Below are positions 32,866 to 41,667 of a DNA stretch of 64,000 bases, in pieces. Source of the stretch: an uncultured Treponema sp. (GTDB taxonomy: Bacteria; Spirochaetota; Spirochaetia; Treponematales; Treponemataceae); the NCBI GenBank assembly GCA_934667505.1, contig CAKULY010000004.1, forward strand, positions 1 to 64,000. Direction: 5' to 3'. Every line of letters starts with the position of its first letter. Positions within the stretch are counted from its first letter, which is position 1. The translations under genes and the position numbers were made by a program. A model generated the notes under the pieces. It was not told the origin of the DNA. It was given only the letters and a program-made list of their open reading frames with translations, and made no database searches.

Positions 32866-34134
32866 TCAGTTTTGCGCAACTTGAACAGCCAAGTTTATAA
32901 GAACGTCCGTAGCCAAACACATTTGAGAAAGGCTTGCCCATTCACTTCTGGAATGGTAATTATGGCCGCCTGTAAAGATATTTGGAGTTGGAATTCCAAG
33001 TTCGGTAAGCCTAGAGCCATCTGTTCCTCCCCTGATTGGAACAAACTCTGGAACAATTCCACTTTCTTTGTACGCGCAAATCAGCTTTTCCACAACAAAA
33101 GGGTTTTTATCCATAACGGACTTCATATTTCTGTACTGTTCTTTAAACTCTACGTGAGCGCGTCCGCCAAACGACTCTGAAACAAGCCCCGAAAGTTTTT
33201 CAATATAAGCGACACGCTTTTTAATTCCTTCATCAGAAAAGTCTCTGAGAATCAGTGAAACGCAAGCCTTTTCAATTGAGCCTTCCATTTTCATAACGGC
33301 ATAAAAGCCTTCATATCCGCAGGAAGTTTCTGGGCGTTCATTTGCAGGAAGATTTTCCACAAAACGGCTAGCCATACAGATGGCATTTATCATGCCATTT
33401 TTTCTTGCATCTCCTGTGTGGCAAGCCTTGCCTGTAAATGTTACAGATGCGGAAAAAGCGTTAAAACACTCTGTTTCTAACTGACCTAAATGGCCGCCAT
33501 CAACCGTATATGCAAATTTTGATTTTAAAAGCGTCAAAGGAATTTTATCCATTCCGTGACCAGTTTCTTCATCAGGACTAAAAATGACTTCAATTTGTCC
33601 GTGCTTTACTTCTGGATGCCCTACAAGATATTGCAAAGCCGTCATTATTTCTGCAATGCCAGCCTTGTCATCCGCTCCTAAAAGCGTAGTACCGTCGCTG
33701 GTAATTATTGTGTCGCGCTCTGCGGCTGCCTGCGCCAAGCAAGAATCCGCATGGGAATCCAACCTAATTCCATTCTGAAGGTCGATTGCCTCTCCGTCAT
33801 AGTTTGTATGAACTATTGGCTTTACATCTTTTCCGCTTACTTCTTCTACAGTATCTAAGTGGGCAAGCCAGCACATGGAAGGAACTTTTTCAAGACCGAC
33901 GCTTGCGTTGAGAATGCCATGGACATAACAGTTTTCGGTAACTTGAACTTCGCTAAGACCTAGCAAGATTAATTCATCAGAAAGTTTTTCTGCAAGGTCG
34001 AACTGCCTGTCTGTAGAAGGAATTTTTCCTGTATCTGCAGCAGCTTCACTGCTTTCTGTCCAGATTTTTACGTACTTTATGAAACGGTCTAAAAGCTCGT
34101 TTTTTGCAAAAGTATCAGAAGAAATGTAATTCAT
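32866..34134 (-). CDS. pepT: Peptidase T (tripeptide aminopeptidase)
   Basis: 422 residues from the ATG at 34134; a TTG six codons upstream lies beyond the -10. Metal ligands of the M20B family are visible: 'WLAHLDT' (His, Asp), 'LLGADDKAG' (bridging Asp), 'SPDEETGHG' (catalytic and ligand Glu), 'TVDGG' and the C-terminal 'GGHNYHSRSE' (His). It removes the N-terminal residue of tripeptides in the cytoplasm. It precedes murA by 27 nt on the same strand, so the two may be co-transcribed. TATTCT (34146-34141) ends 6 nt before the start. Confidence 0.92.
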   Translation of the reverse strand: MNYISSDTFAKNELLDRFIKYVKIWTESSEAAADTGKIPSTDRQFDLAEKLSDELILLGLSEVQVTENCYVHGILNASVGLEKVPSMCWLAHLDTVEEVSGKDVKPIVHTNYDGEAIDLQNGIRLDSHADSCLAQAAAERDTIITSDGTTLLGADDKAGIAEIMTALQYLVGHPEVKHGQIEVIFSPDEETGHGMDKIPLTLLKSKFAYTVDGGHLGQLETECFNAFSASVTFTGKACHTGDARKNGMINAICMASRFVENLPANERPETSCGYEGFYAVMKMEGSIEKACVSLILRDFSDEGIKKRVAYIEKLSGLVSESFGGRAHVEFKEQYRNMKSVMDKNPFVVEKLICAYKESGIVPEFVPIRGGTDGSRLTELGIPTPNIFTGGHNYHSRSEWASLSQMCLATDVLINLAVQVAQN

Positions 34135-34140
34135 ATATTC

Positions 34141-34146
34141 AGAATA
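34141..34146 (-). promoter_or_regulatory. -10 element of pepT
   Basis: TATTCT on the minus strand, within GTGCTATTCTG, 6 nt before the ATG at 34134. The preceding GTGCTAT matches the aminopeptidase and threonine-synthase-like promoters. Confidence 0.5.
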
Positions 34147-34198
34147 GCACAATATTCCAGAAAGAAAAAGGGCAGATGACTACTGACTTTCAATCTGT

Positions 34199-34204
34199 TA
34201 TAAT
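34199..34204 (+). promoter_or_regulatory. -10 element of rsmE, leaderless
   Basis: Consensus TATAAT, 6 nt (CGAAAT) before the ATG at 34211, no Shine-Dalgarno. Confidence 0.6.
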
Positions 34205-34210
34205 CGAAAT

Positions 34211-34972
34211 ATGAATATCTGTTTGTTTTCTAAAGACGAAATTGAAAAACCGCTAGACAAAAAAGACGAGAGAGCTCAGCACATTTTAAAAATTTTACAC
34301 AAAAAGGAAGGCGACTTTTTTTACGCCGGCATAATCGACGGCAAGGCTGGAAACGCCCAAATAACAGAAATCACAGATTCTTTTATTAAGTACACTTTTA
34401 TTCCTCAAAGCGACGGAAAACCGCTTTTTCCGCTCATTATGATAATAGGGTTTCCTAGACCGATTCAATTAAAAAGGCTTTTACGCGACATTGCCGCGCT
34501 AGGGGTAAAAGAAGTTCATTTAACGGCTACAGAACTTGGAGAAAAATCTTATATGCAGTCAAACCTTGTTGAACACGGGAGCGCGTATAAAATGCTTTTG
34601 GACGGAACTGTCCAAGCGGCTTCTACCCAAGTTCCGAAACTTTTCTTGCACAAAAACTTTGAAGAGTGCATAAAAACTGTAAAGGAATCTACTCCTGAAA
34701 ATTCCATAAACCTCTGCCTCGACAATGTTTTTCCGCAGGGAAGCCTTTCGCAACTCCTTAAAAAAACAGAACTTGGGCAAGAAAACGAACCTTTAAAAAG
34801 GACTTACGTTGCGGCAATAGGCAGCGAACGCGGCTGGACAAACAAGGAAAGAACATTTTTAAAGGAAAACGGTTTTATTCTTTGCGGAATGGGAAGCAGA
34901 ATCATGAGGACAGAAACCGCCGCCACAGTAAGCGCTTCTATAATCAGCGCAAGCGCCGGCTGGATGGACTAA
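34211..34972 (+). CDS. rsmE: 16S rRNA (uracil1498-N3)-methyltransferase
   Basis: 253 residues, family length. It methylates U1498 of 16S rRNA in the decoding region. The C-terminal SPOUT knot is clear: 'IGSERGWTNKER' (SAM loop) and 'GMGSRIMRTETAA', which is near-invariant in RsmE. The N-terminal PUA-like part includes 'KDERAQHILKILHKKEGD', the RNA-binding block. It diverges from pepT with 76 nt between starts. Leaderless start predicted. Confidence 0.93.
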   Translation: MNICLFSKDEIEKPLDKKDERAQHILKILHKKEGDFFYAGIIDGKAGNAQITEITDSFIKYTFIPQSDGKPLFPLIMIIGFPRPIQLKRLLRDIAALGVKEVHLTATELGEKSYMQSNLVEHGSAYKMLLDGTVQAASTQVPKLFLHKNFEECIKTVKESTPENSINLCLDNVFPQGSLSQLLKKTELGQENEPLKRTYVAAIGSERGWTNKERTFLKENGFILCGMGSRIMRTETAATVSASIISASAGWMD

Positions 34973-35033
34973 AACTTTTACAATCCGATGGAATCTCATT
35001 TCGTGCGTCGCAACTTTATTTATAATTCATACG

Positions 35034-35070
35034 CATCGAGTGCTGGCGTGCCCTTGACCACGGGGGTGGT
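35034..35070 (+). repeat. Possible R1 half-copy (D)
   Basis: GAGTGCTGGCGTGCCCTTGACC resembles the second half of R1 (GAGTGCAAGCGTACCTTGACC). The first half is not recognisable. It lies upstream of, and in the same orientation as, the lipoprotein gene at 35116. Confidence 0.35.
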
Positions 35071-35087
35071 AACAATGATATAATAAA

Positions 35088-35106
35088 TTGTTATTTTTTA
35101 TAACAA
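35088..35106 (+). other. Hairpin next to the ribosome binding site of the lipoprotein gene
   Basis: TTGTTAT (35088-35094), loop TTTTT, ATAACAA (35100-35106), immediately followed by the AAGGA site and the ATG at 35116. A TATAAT lies a few bases upstream. It may influence translation or mRNA stability. Confidence 0.4.
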
Positions 35107-35115
35107 GGAAAAATT

Positions 35116-35733
35116 ATGAGAAAATTAAGAAGTTGTCTTGGATTGGCAGTTTTGTCAATTTGCATTATTTCTTGCGCGTCTACAAAAGTTTCAACAGAAA
35201 AAGTTTTTTCAGATGAAAAAGAACTTATTGCGTCAGGCAATGCGTTGGATTACAAAATCGGAAAGCAGCTTAAAAACGAAAATCTTTCTGAAACGAGCAG
35301 TCAAGTTTCTGTTGAATATTCTGAAACTCCAGTTCCGGCAAATGTCTATAAACTGTCTTTGGAAAATGGCGCTTACGATTTTACATTGAAGTCAATTCCA
35401 ACAGGACTTATGAGCGCAAACGAAGAAAAAAAGAGCGCAATGATTCCAGAAATTCTTCTATATGATGAAAACTTTAATCTTATTGAAAATGAAAATTTGA
35501 AAGGAAATGCAGTTCCGCCATCTACTTTCGAGCCGTTCTTGTTCATGGTTACAACGCAGTGGAACATTGCAGAAACAGGAACTTATTATCTTGTTGTAAA
35601 AGCAGATATGTCGTCTGAGCAGGGACTTACTTTAGAAGTGTTTTACAATAACCTCGTTGCAACACATACAGCACTGCACAACTTCCGTCGCGTTCCTTAT
35701 GGAAAATACAAACTGCTGATAGAAAAAATGTAA
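35116..35733 (+). CDS. Lipoprotein, unknown function
   Basis: 205 residues. Signal peptide with lipobox SICIISC, Cys20 being the acylation site. The mature part has a beta-rich look ('NVYKLSLENGAYDFTLKSI', 'WNIAETGTYYLVVKADM'), similar to the pre-peptidase C-terminal type of jelly-roll domain, but this is only a suggestion. AAGGA lies upstream and a terminator follows at 35772, so it is monocistronic. Confidence 0.65.
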   Translation: MRKLRSCLGLAVLSICIISCASTKVSTEKVFSDEKELIASGNALDYKIGKQLKNENLSETSSQVSVEYSETPVPANVYKLSLENGAYDFTLKSIPTGLMSANEEKKSAMIPEILLYDENFNLIENENLKGNAVPPSTFEPFLFMVTTQWNIAETGTYYLVVKADMSSEQGLTLEVFYNNLVATHTALHNFRRVPYGKYKLLIEKM

Positions 35734-35771
35734 GGATTATTTTTGCATTTTACAAAATAAAACAACAAATG

Positions 35772-35807
35772 AACTGCTGCAAGATTTTTTGCGGCAGTTT
35801 TTTTTGT
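35772..35807 (+). terminator. Rho-independent terminator of the lipoprotein gene
   Basis: AACTGCTGCA (35772-35781) pairs with TGCGGCAGTT (35790-35799), one T-G pair, followed by seven further T. Confidence 0.8.
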
Positions 35808-35859
35808 TTAAATACAAACCTTGCCAATTCGGTGTGTTCCAACCATTTTAAAATCGTGA

Positions 35860-35865
35860 TATAAT
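35860..35865 (+). promoter_or_regulatory. -10 element of the zinc-peptidase-like gene
   Basis: Consensus TATAAT ends 7 nt (GACCCGT) before the ATG at 35873; an ATG at 35864 overlaps the hexamer and cannot be the start if this promoter is used. Confidence 0.55.
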
Positions 35866-35872
35866 GACCCGT

Positions 35873-36688
35873 ATGGAAAACGAAAAAATAAAAGAAATGC
35901 TATTGGACATTGAGCCTTCGCAATTAGATTTTTCAGTCATTCAAACAGGAAAAGAAAGCAAGCGGGTAAATGGATTTTACATGCCAGATACTCACGAAAT
36001 ATATTTGCACAATAAAAATTTTAAGACAGAAAACGAGCTTGTTTACACAGCCGTTCACGAATACACTCACCATTTGTGTTCTGAAGAATTATTGAACAAC
36101 ACCGGCAGCGCAAATCACGTGTACAATGCAAAAGTCCACACACAAGCGTTTTGGGCAAAGTTCGACAATTTGATTTCTATAGCAGAAAGCAAAGGATATT
36201 ACAAACTTTCCATAGATGAAAATCCTGAATTAAAAGAGCTTACAGAAAAAATTCGCAAAGACTACGTAGAAGCAAACGGAAGATTAATGCAAGAGCTAGG
36301 CAAACTGCTTATACGTGCCCACGAACTTTGCAAAGAAGCAAACATCCGCTACGAAGATTACATTGACAGAGTTCTGCAATTGCCACGAAACAGCGAAAAA
36401 GAAATTCGGAGGGTTGGCAACAGCAATGTAAACCCGGCGATTGGATTTGACAACATGAAAGTTGTAGCCTGCGTAAAGAAAAAGGATGAGCGGGAAGCCG
36501 CCGAACAGGAATTTTTAAAAGGAAAAAGCCCTGCCGGCGTAAGAGAAATGATGAAACAAAGGGCTAGCGAAGCGAAAAAAGTAGACCCGCTAGAAAAATT
36601 AAACAAAGAAAAATCTAGGCTAGAAAAAACTATTGCCCAATTAACACAACGGCTTGAATTTGTGGAGGAAGCAATTGCAAATCTGTAA
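35873..36688 (+). CDS. HExxH zinc-metallopeptidase-like protein (SprT-like)
   Basis: 271 residues from the ATG at 35873. 'TAVHEYTHHL' near residue 57-66 is a HExxH zinc motif. The preceding 'GFYMPDTHEIYLHNKNF' with a strand before the helix resembles SprT/DUF45-type peptidases, and 'HTQAFWAKFDNLI' could give the third ligand. The last 70 residues form a basic coiled coil ('LEKLNKEKSRLEKTIAQLTQRLEFVEEA'). No export signal, so cytosolic. The next gene overlaps its 3' end by 14 bases and rsmG follows, giving a three-gene operon. Confidence 0.65.
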   Translation: MENEKIKEMLLDIEPSQLDFSVIQTGKESKRVNGFYMPDTHEIYLHNKNFKTENELVYTAVHEYTHHLCSEELLNNTGSANHVYNAKVHTQAFWAKFDNLISIAESKGYYKLSIDENPELKELTEKIRKDYVEANGRLMQELGKLLIRAHELCKEANIRYEDYIDRVLQLPRNSEKEIRRVGNSNVNPAIGFDNMKVVACVKKKDEREAAEQEFLKGKSPAGVREMMKQRASEAKKVDPLEKLNKEKSRLEKTIAQLTQRLEFVEEAIANL

Positions 36689-37628
36689 AAAGATTCTTTT
36701 TTGTTCTGCAGCAATTACCGCGCTGATGGCTAGTGCAATTGCTCAAGATTCTAAGAACTCTCAAAATTCACAAGCCTCTATGCCGCAAGTAAAAATGCCT
36801 GAAATGCCGTCAATTTCAACAAGCCTGCAAATGCCTCAAATTTCAGCGCCTACAATTGGTGGAAAATTTTACACACCTGGAGATTTCTTTTCAGAAAAAC
36901 CAGCGCAAAGCAATTCAAGTTCAAAAGAACAGCTTCAAAACTCAGCTTTAGAAACAAACAAAGGCAACAGCCAAGCTGGCAGCTCAAATTCAAGTTCCAG
37001 CGCAGCAAAAATTGTTTCAAGCTTGCTAGGCTCGCCTTCTTCTCTTTTAAATTCCTCTAGCGTAACAGCTATGGATATTTCAAACCTAAGCAGCAAAAAT
37101 CTGCTTGGAAGTCTTTACAATCTTAATGAAGATTTTTCGGGTCTTAACAACGAACAAAACACGCAAGTTCTGCTTGCTGAAATTTTAGCTCAGCTAGAAG
37201 AAATAAAAAAACAGCAGGATTTAACAAAAACTTCTGCTAGAGCGGTCGAAAATCAAGAAAAAAATCCAAAAATTTTGAGATTTACAATGAACGGAAGCGA
37301 CATTCTTAGCACTTGCAGAACAATCTTTTTTAGCAAGAAAGAAAACGATGGAACCTTTTTACTTACTGCCGACCGGAAATACGATTTTAATTCTCAAAGC
37401 CGCGACGAGACTTTTTATCTTCTTTTCAAGTCTGACGGAAACTCAGGTTCTATGGCAGGCTACAACGTGCAAGCAAAGGTCGTTCAAGACAGCATAAACA
37501 AAGATTCCCCTATTTACAAACTTTCCAATCAGACTTCTCTTCACGCTGAAAAAACAGGAAATCTGGTTTCATTAAAACAGAACTCCGCAGAACTTAGCTT
37601 AGATTTGCTTTTGGACATTGGCGACTAA
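36675..37628 (+). CDS. Exported hypothetical protein (TTG start)
   Basis: 317 residues from a TTG at 36675, chosen because GGAGG lies 6 nt upstream and because it directly opens a signal peptide (basic, then FCSAAITALMASAIA before Q). An ATG at 36654 has no ribosome site. The mature part starts with a Met/Pro/Ser/Gln-rich region ('MPQVKMPEMPSISTSLQMPQ') and long Ser/Asn stretches, then a compact C-terminal domain of about 130 residues with strand-like segments. Family not recognised. Overlaps the preceding gene by 14 bases; rsmG begins 1 nt after its stop. Confidence 0.65.
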   Translation: MQICKKILFCSAAITALMASAIAQDSKNSQNSQASMPQVKMPEMPSISTSLQMPQISAPTIGGKFYTPGDFFSEKPAQSNSSSKEQLQNSALETNKGNSQAGSSNSSSSAAKIVSSLLGSPSSLLNSSSVTAMDISNLSSKNLLGSLYNLNEDFSGLNNEQNTQVLLAEILAQLEEIKKQQDLTKTSARAVENQEKNPKILRFTMNGSDILSTCRTIFFSKKENDGTFLLTADRKYDFNSQSRDETFYLLFKSDGNSGSMAGYNVQAKVVQDSINKDSPIYKLSNQTSLHAEKTGNLVSLKQNSAELSLDLLLDIGD

Positions 37629-37629
37629 T

Positions 37630-38325
37630 ATGACAGAAAAACTTTTGCAAGGACTTTTAAAATTAGATTTTACACAGGAACAATGCGACACCCTAGTTCC
37701 TACGATGGAAAAGTATATAAACGAAATTATTCTTTTTAATTCTGCATACAATTTAACGAACACAAGCGATTTTGACGAAATCGCAGTAAATCACATTTTA
37801 GACAGCCTTTCTGGAACTAAAATAATAAAAAAATTAGCAGAAAGTATAGTTCTGAAAGGAACAGAACTTTCCGAGCTTAAAATTGCTGACATCGGAAGCG
37901 GCGGCGGACTTCCTGGCATGCCCTTGGCTGCCGCAATGCCGCAATTCAATTTTACGCTGGTTGAACGCATGGACAAAAGATGCGCATTTCTTGAAAACTG
38001 CGCTGCTATTCTGGGACTAAAAAACGTAACCGTAATGAAAAGCGAAGCTGAAAAAGTTCGCGCAGAAAGTTTTCATATAGCAACTTTTAGAGCCTTTAGA
38101 CCTTTAGACAAGAAAATGACCAAAACTCTTCTTGCCTTAACAAAGAAAGGCGGATTTCTTACAGCCTACAAGGCAAGGTTTTCCAACATAACAGAAGAAA
38201 TGAATTCTATAAAGGAATTAGTTGAAAAATACAGTGTTGAACCGCTGTCTGTTCCTTTCTTAACAGATTCTGCGAGCAAAAAAGAATCCCGCGAAAGAAA
38301 TCTTGTAATAATTCCTGTAAACTAA
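37630..38325 (+). CDS. rsmG: 16S rRNA (guanine527-N7)-methyltransferase
   Basis: 231 residues from the ATG at 37630, one base after the previous stop, so translation is coupled; a TTG at 37618 is possible but overlaps. It methylates G527 of 16S rRNA (GidB). 'YNLTNTSDFDEIAVNHILDSL', 'IADIGSGGGLPGMPLA' (SAM motif I) and 'FRAFRPLDKKM' are diagnostic. Loss of this enzyme gives low-level streptomycin resistance in other bacteria. It is not next to mnmG or parA here. Confidence 0.92.
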   Translation: MTEKLLQGLLKLDFTQEQCDTLVPTMEKYINEIILFNSAYNLTNTSDFDEIAVNHILDSLSGTKIIKKLAESIVLKGTELSELKIADIGSGGGLPGMPLAAAMPQFNFTLVERMDKRCAFLENCAAILGLKNVTVMKSEAEKVRAESFHIATFRAFRPLDKKMTKTLLALTKKGGFLTAYKARFSNITEEMNSIKELVEKYSVEPLSVPFLTDSASKKESRERNLVIIPVN

Positions 38326-38392
38326 ATGAGTCAAAAGCTGTGTCTTATAATCAAGCTGATTTTTTCAAAAAAACTGTTTCTTAGCGTGTTTT

Positions 38393-39751
38393 CTAGTGTA
38401 TACTGTCGATACGCTTTAAAACTGAAACAAGCTTGTTTTTTTCAATAAGGTCAATTGGCCGTCCTTCCACATACTTTTTTGCTTCGTCAGTAAAAGAGCC
38501 GGCTGTTACGCAAAAACCTCTTTCGCACTTTAAATCCCGCAGCTTTGAATGAAAATCTCTTATATAAAGCTCACCTATTGAGCCAGTGCTTCTGAAAAAT
38601 CTAAACAATTCTGTATCTTGCCACTTAGCGCTTTCAACTTCACACAAAACTTCAATACTTTCAGCAGCAACAGAAATATCTTCTATTTTTACATAGGAAT
38701 CTGTGTAGTATGAAGTAACAAATTTTCTACAAAGAGCAACAAACTCGCTAGTTCCGCTCATAAGATAAGCCTGAAGATTTGAATTCTGATTCAATTCTTG
38801 ATAACGCTGCACAAGGGCATTTACATCTTTGTAAGACGGAGTAACCGTCTGAATCTGCTTTAAGTAATACAATGCTTTGGAAATATTGTGCATTGCCAAA
38901 TAACTCTGCGCAAGTTTGTAATACAAAGAAAGCTTTGTTTCTGGCGGAACCGCCTCTAGTTTTAGAGCGATTTCATAATCCTGAATAGCCTTGTCATACT
39001 GCTTAAGCCTATCGTGGTAAGAACCTGCAGAAATACAAGCCTGCGGTCCAAAAACAGGGTCCGGCCTTAAATGCATAAAAATCTTTAAAGCCCTGTCGCC
39101 CATTCCGCATTCTTCCATAGCAGAAGCCATAAAAAACAAGGCTTCCTTATTTTCCGGATTAGTTTCTATAACTTTCTTAAGATAAGGCAAGCTTTCCCTG
39201 TACTTTTTTGTTTGATACATTGAATATGCCAAGAACTTCATAGTTTCAGAACTTTCTGGATTTGTGGAAAGAGCCCTTTTTAAGCAAAGAACAGCCTTTT
39301 CATAGTCTTTCTTTTGATACATCAGTTCGCCCAAACAAAGGTTGCCTTCAAAAATCTTAGGGTCTATTTTCAGCGCGGAAGTAAGCCCCTTGTAAGCGTC
39401 CTCCATTTTATTCATCTTAAACGAGCAAACGCCATATCTTAAAGAGGCTTTTTTTTGGTCTATTTCCACATGCATGCTAATTAAATTGAATAATGTAGTA
39501 TAAATTGGACAAGCTTTTTCGTAATTGTCAGAATTCCAATACACATCTCCAAGAGTAATTAACGCAGGAACATTGTGCGGGTCATGAGAAAGTTTTTTTA
39601 CACACTCTTTTATAATTGCGCTTTCGTTTTTGTGATGCTTTTTCTTTGAATTCGGACTGCTAATTTCTCCATCCTTTTTAGACGCAATTGACATCAAAAC
39701 AATGAGTAAAACCGAACCGCATATAACAGCAATAAGAATAGGTATAATCAT
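38393..39751 (-). CDS. Membrane-anchored TPR protein with Mrr-like C-terminal domain
   Basis: 452 residues from the ATG at 39751 (AAGG 6 nt upstream, 1 nt after the aminotransferase stop). One N-terminal membrane helix (about 3-22). Residues 45-340 are TPR repeats ('NVPALITLGDVYWNSDNYEKACPI', 'GNLCLGELMYQKKDYEKAV', 'LYYKLAQSYLAMHNISKAL'). The last 100 residues follow the Mrr-type endonuclease fold and end 'GFCVTAGSFTDEAKKYVEGRPIDLIEKNKL', the typical Mrr end. The expected QxK catalytic block reads 'LFRFFRSTG', so nuclease activity is doubtful. Treponemes carry similar TPR proteins; the role is unknown. Confidence 0.7.
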   Translation of the reverse strand: MIIPILIAVICGSVLLIVLMSIASKKDGEISSPNSKKKHHKNESAIIKECVKKLSHDPHNVPALITLGDVYWNSDNYEKACPIYTTLFNLISMHVEIDQKKASLRYGVCSFKMNKMEDAYKGLTSALKIDPKIFEGNLCLGELMYQKKDYEKAVLCLKRALSTNPESSETMKFLAYSMYQTKKYRESLPYLKKVIETNPENKEALFFMASAMEECGMGDRALKIFMHLRPDPVFGPQACISAGSYHDRLKQYDKAIQDYEIALKLEAVPPETKLSLYYKLAQSYLAMHNISKALYYLKQIQTVTPSYKDVNALVQRYQELNQNSNLQAYLMSGTSEFVALCRKFVTSYYTDSYVKIEDISVAAESIEVLCEVESAKWQDTELFRFFRSTGSIGELYIRDFHSKLRDLKCERGFCVTAGSFTDEAKKYVEGRPIDLIEKNKLVSVLKRIDSIH

Positions 39752-39752
39752 T

Positions 39753-40925
39753 TCAGCCTTCTTTACATTCCTGTACAAATTCTGCAATTCTTTCCATGGC
39801 GATTTTTATTTTATCTACCGCAGTTGCGTAGCAGCAACGAATTCTGCCCTCTCCGCCAAGACCAAACACATTGCCAGGAACTACCGCAACGTTGTGTTTT
39901 TTGAAAAGCTGTGTTGCAAATTCTTCGCTGGAAAGCCCTGTAGAAGTTATATCTGGAAACATATAAAAAGCGCCTGCTGGCTCAGGAACATTCAATCCCA
40001 TCTGTAAAAATTTTTCTTCCATAAGGTTTCTGCGCTGCTGATAACTCAAGCGCATTTTTTCAACGTCTTTCCAACCGTTTTTTAGACCTTCTACAGCAGC
40101 ATACTGACTAAAAATTGGAGCGCAAATCGTGTTGTAACCGTGCAGTTTTACCACTTGCGCCAAAACTTCCGCAGGCGCTGCGATATAGCCGATTCGCCAA
40201 CCGGTCATAGCGAACGACTTTGAAAAACCGTTCAGGATAATTGTATAGTCTTTCATTCCAGGAAAGCTTCCAATTGAAGTGTGCTTTACACCGTCGTAAA
40301 CAAGCTCGCAATAAATTTCATCGGAAATCACCCAAAGCTGGTTCTTTTTCGCAACCTCTGCAATTTTTTCAAGCTCGCTGGCAGGAACAACCGTTCCTGT
40401 AGGATTGTTTGGAGAGCAAAGCATGATTGCTTTAGTTTTTGCAGTAACAGCCTTTTCTATTTGGTCGGCAGTTGGATAAAAACCGTTTACGCTAGTATCA
40501 ATAGGAACCACGGTCGCCCCGCAAAGATTTGCAAGAGGCGTGTAGTTTACGTAGCACGGCTGGCAAACAAGAATTTCATCACCTGGATTCAAAATGGTTC
40601 TTAGAACGGCGTCTACACCTTCGCTAGCTCCAACAGTAACTAAAACTTCGTTATTCGGATTATAGAACAAGCCGTAGCGTTCCATATAGCGAACAATTTC
40701 TTCTCTTAATTCTAAAAGTCCCCAGTTGCTTGTATAAGAAGTGTGTCCTTTTTCCAAGTGATAAAAAGCTTCTTCCCTGATTCCCCAAGGAGTTGGAAAA
40801 TCAGGCTCGCCTACAGAAAGGCTTATAACATCGTCATGCCCTATAAGCATTTCAAAAAATTTTCGTATTCCGCTAGGAGCTGTTGCCACCATAGCAGAAC
40901 TAAATCTATCTTTACGAGTATTCAA
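39753..40925 (-). CDS. Class I/II pyridoxal-phosphate aminotransferase
   Basis: 390 residues from a TTG at 40925 that has GGGAG 6 nt upstream; the N-terminus 'TAPSGIRKFFEML' needs this start to be complete. Fold-type I residues: Asn and Pro in 'SPNNPTG', D202 and Y205 in 'SDEIYCELVY', and Schiff-base Lys236 in 'GFSKSFAMTGWRIGY'. The family includes aspartate and aromatic aminotransferases; substrate is not decided. The Lrp/AsnC gene lies 33 nt upstream on the same strand, a pairing seen in many genomes that suggests the regulator senses the amino acid. Confidence 0.88.
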   Translation of the reverse strand: MNTRKDRFSSAMVATAPSGIRKFFEMLIGHDDVISLSVGEPDFPTPWGIREEAFYHLEKGHTSYTSNWGLLELREEIVRYMERYGLFYNPNNEVLVTVGASEGVDAVLRTILNPGDEILVCQPCYVNYTPLANLCGATVVPIDTSVNGFYPTADQIEKAVTAKTKAIMLCSPNNPTGTVVPASELEKIAEVAKKNQLWVISDEIYCELVYDGVKHTSIGSFPGMKDYTIILNGFSKSFAMTGWRIGYIAAPAEVLAQVVKLHGYNTICAPIFSQYAAVEGLKNGWKDVEKMRLSYQQRRNLMEEKFLQMGLNVPEPAGAFYMFPDITSTGLSSEEFATQLFKKHNVAVVPGNVFGLGGEGRIRCCYATAVDKIKIAMERIAEFVQECKEG

Positions 40926-40957
40926 AATATTCTCCCAAAAGTAATAATACCAAACAA

Positions 40958-41443
40958 TTATGCCATTGCGCCTTCGCGGCGGTCGCGGTCATCTTCAACG
41001 TAAACTATATCGTTTTCTTTGTAAGTTTTTAAGATAAAACTTGTTTTTGTAGAGCGAACGCCTTCTAAAGTAGCCAGCTTGCTAGAAACAAAAAATGCGA
41101 CTTCTTGCAAACTGTCGCCTTCAACTACGACTTTAAAATCGTAGCCGCCGCTCATAAGGTAAAGCGACTTAACTTGCGGAAAGCGATATATCCTATCTGC
41201 AAGAGCATCAAATCCCTGTCCTCGTTCCGGCGTCACTTGGATTTGAATTTCTGCGCTAACCTTCGCTTTTGCCTCTCCGCTTTTTTCTGGATTTACAATC
41301 GCCGCGTATTTTAAAATAATTCCATCATCTTCTAGCTTTTTTATTATCGCCGCCACTTCCTGAACAGATTTTTTTGTCATTAATGCAATATCTTCCACAG
41401 AAAGACGGGCGTTTTGCCGCAACAAATCAAGAATTTCTTCCAT
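40958..41443 (-). CDS. Lrp/AsnC-family transcriptional regulator
   Basis: 161 residues from the ATG at 41443, preceded by AGAGG; an ATG at 41461 overlaps the site. The N-terminal helix-turn-helix 'LLRQNARLSVEDIALMTKKSVQEVAAIIKKLEDDGII' and the C-terminal RAM/ACT-like domain ('VKSLYLMSGGYDFKVVVEGDSL') are characteristic. It is read with the aminotransferase gene and diverges from the hisG region. Confidence 0.88.
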   Translation of the reverse strand: MEEILDLLRQNARLSVEDIALMTKKSVQEVAAIIKKLEDDGIILKYAAIVNPEKSGEAKAKVSAEIQIQVTPERGQGFDALADRIYRFPQVKSLYLMSGGYDFKVVVEGDSLQEVAFFVSSKLATLEGVRSTKTSFILKTYKENDIVYVEDDRDRREGAMA

Positions 41444-41667
41444 AAAAATACCTCTTAGCATGCGATTTATTATTCCCTATTATAGTATAAAGTTTTTTAC
41501 ATTTTTTCAACGCTACATTGAATTTATCTACCTTCTTCAATATAATTCAAGCAAGGCTGGGGATGTCAAAGAATATGCGCCTCACTGTAGTCTTGCGATT
41601 TTCACCACTCTTAGCGGAAAAAACGCAACGCGCCAAACTAAAAAAGATTGCAATATAGGAAAATCAA

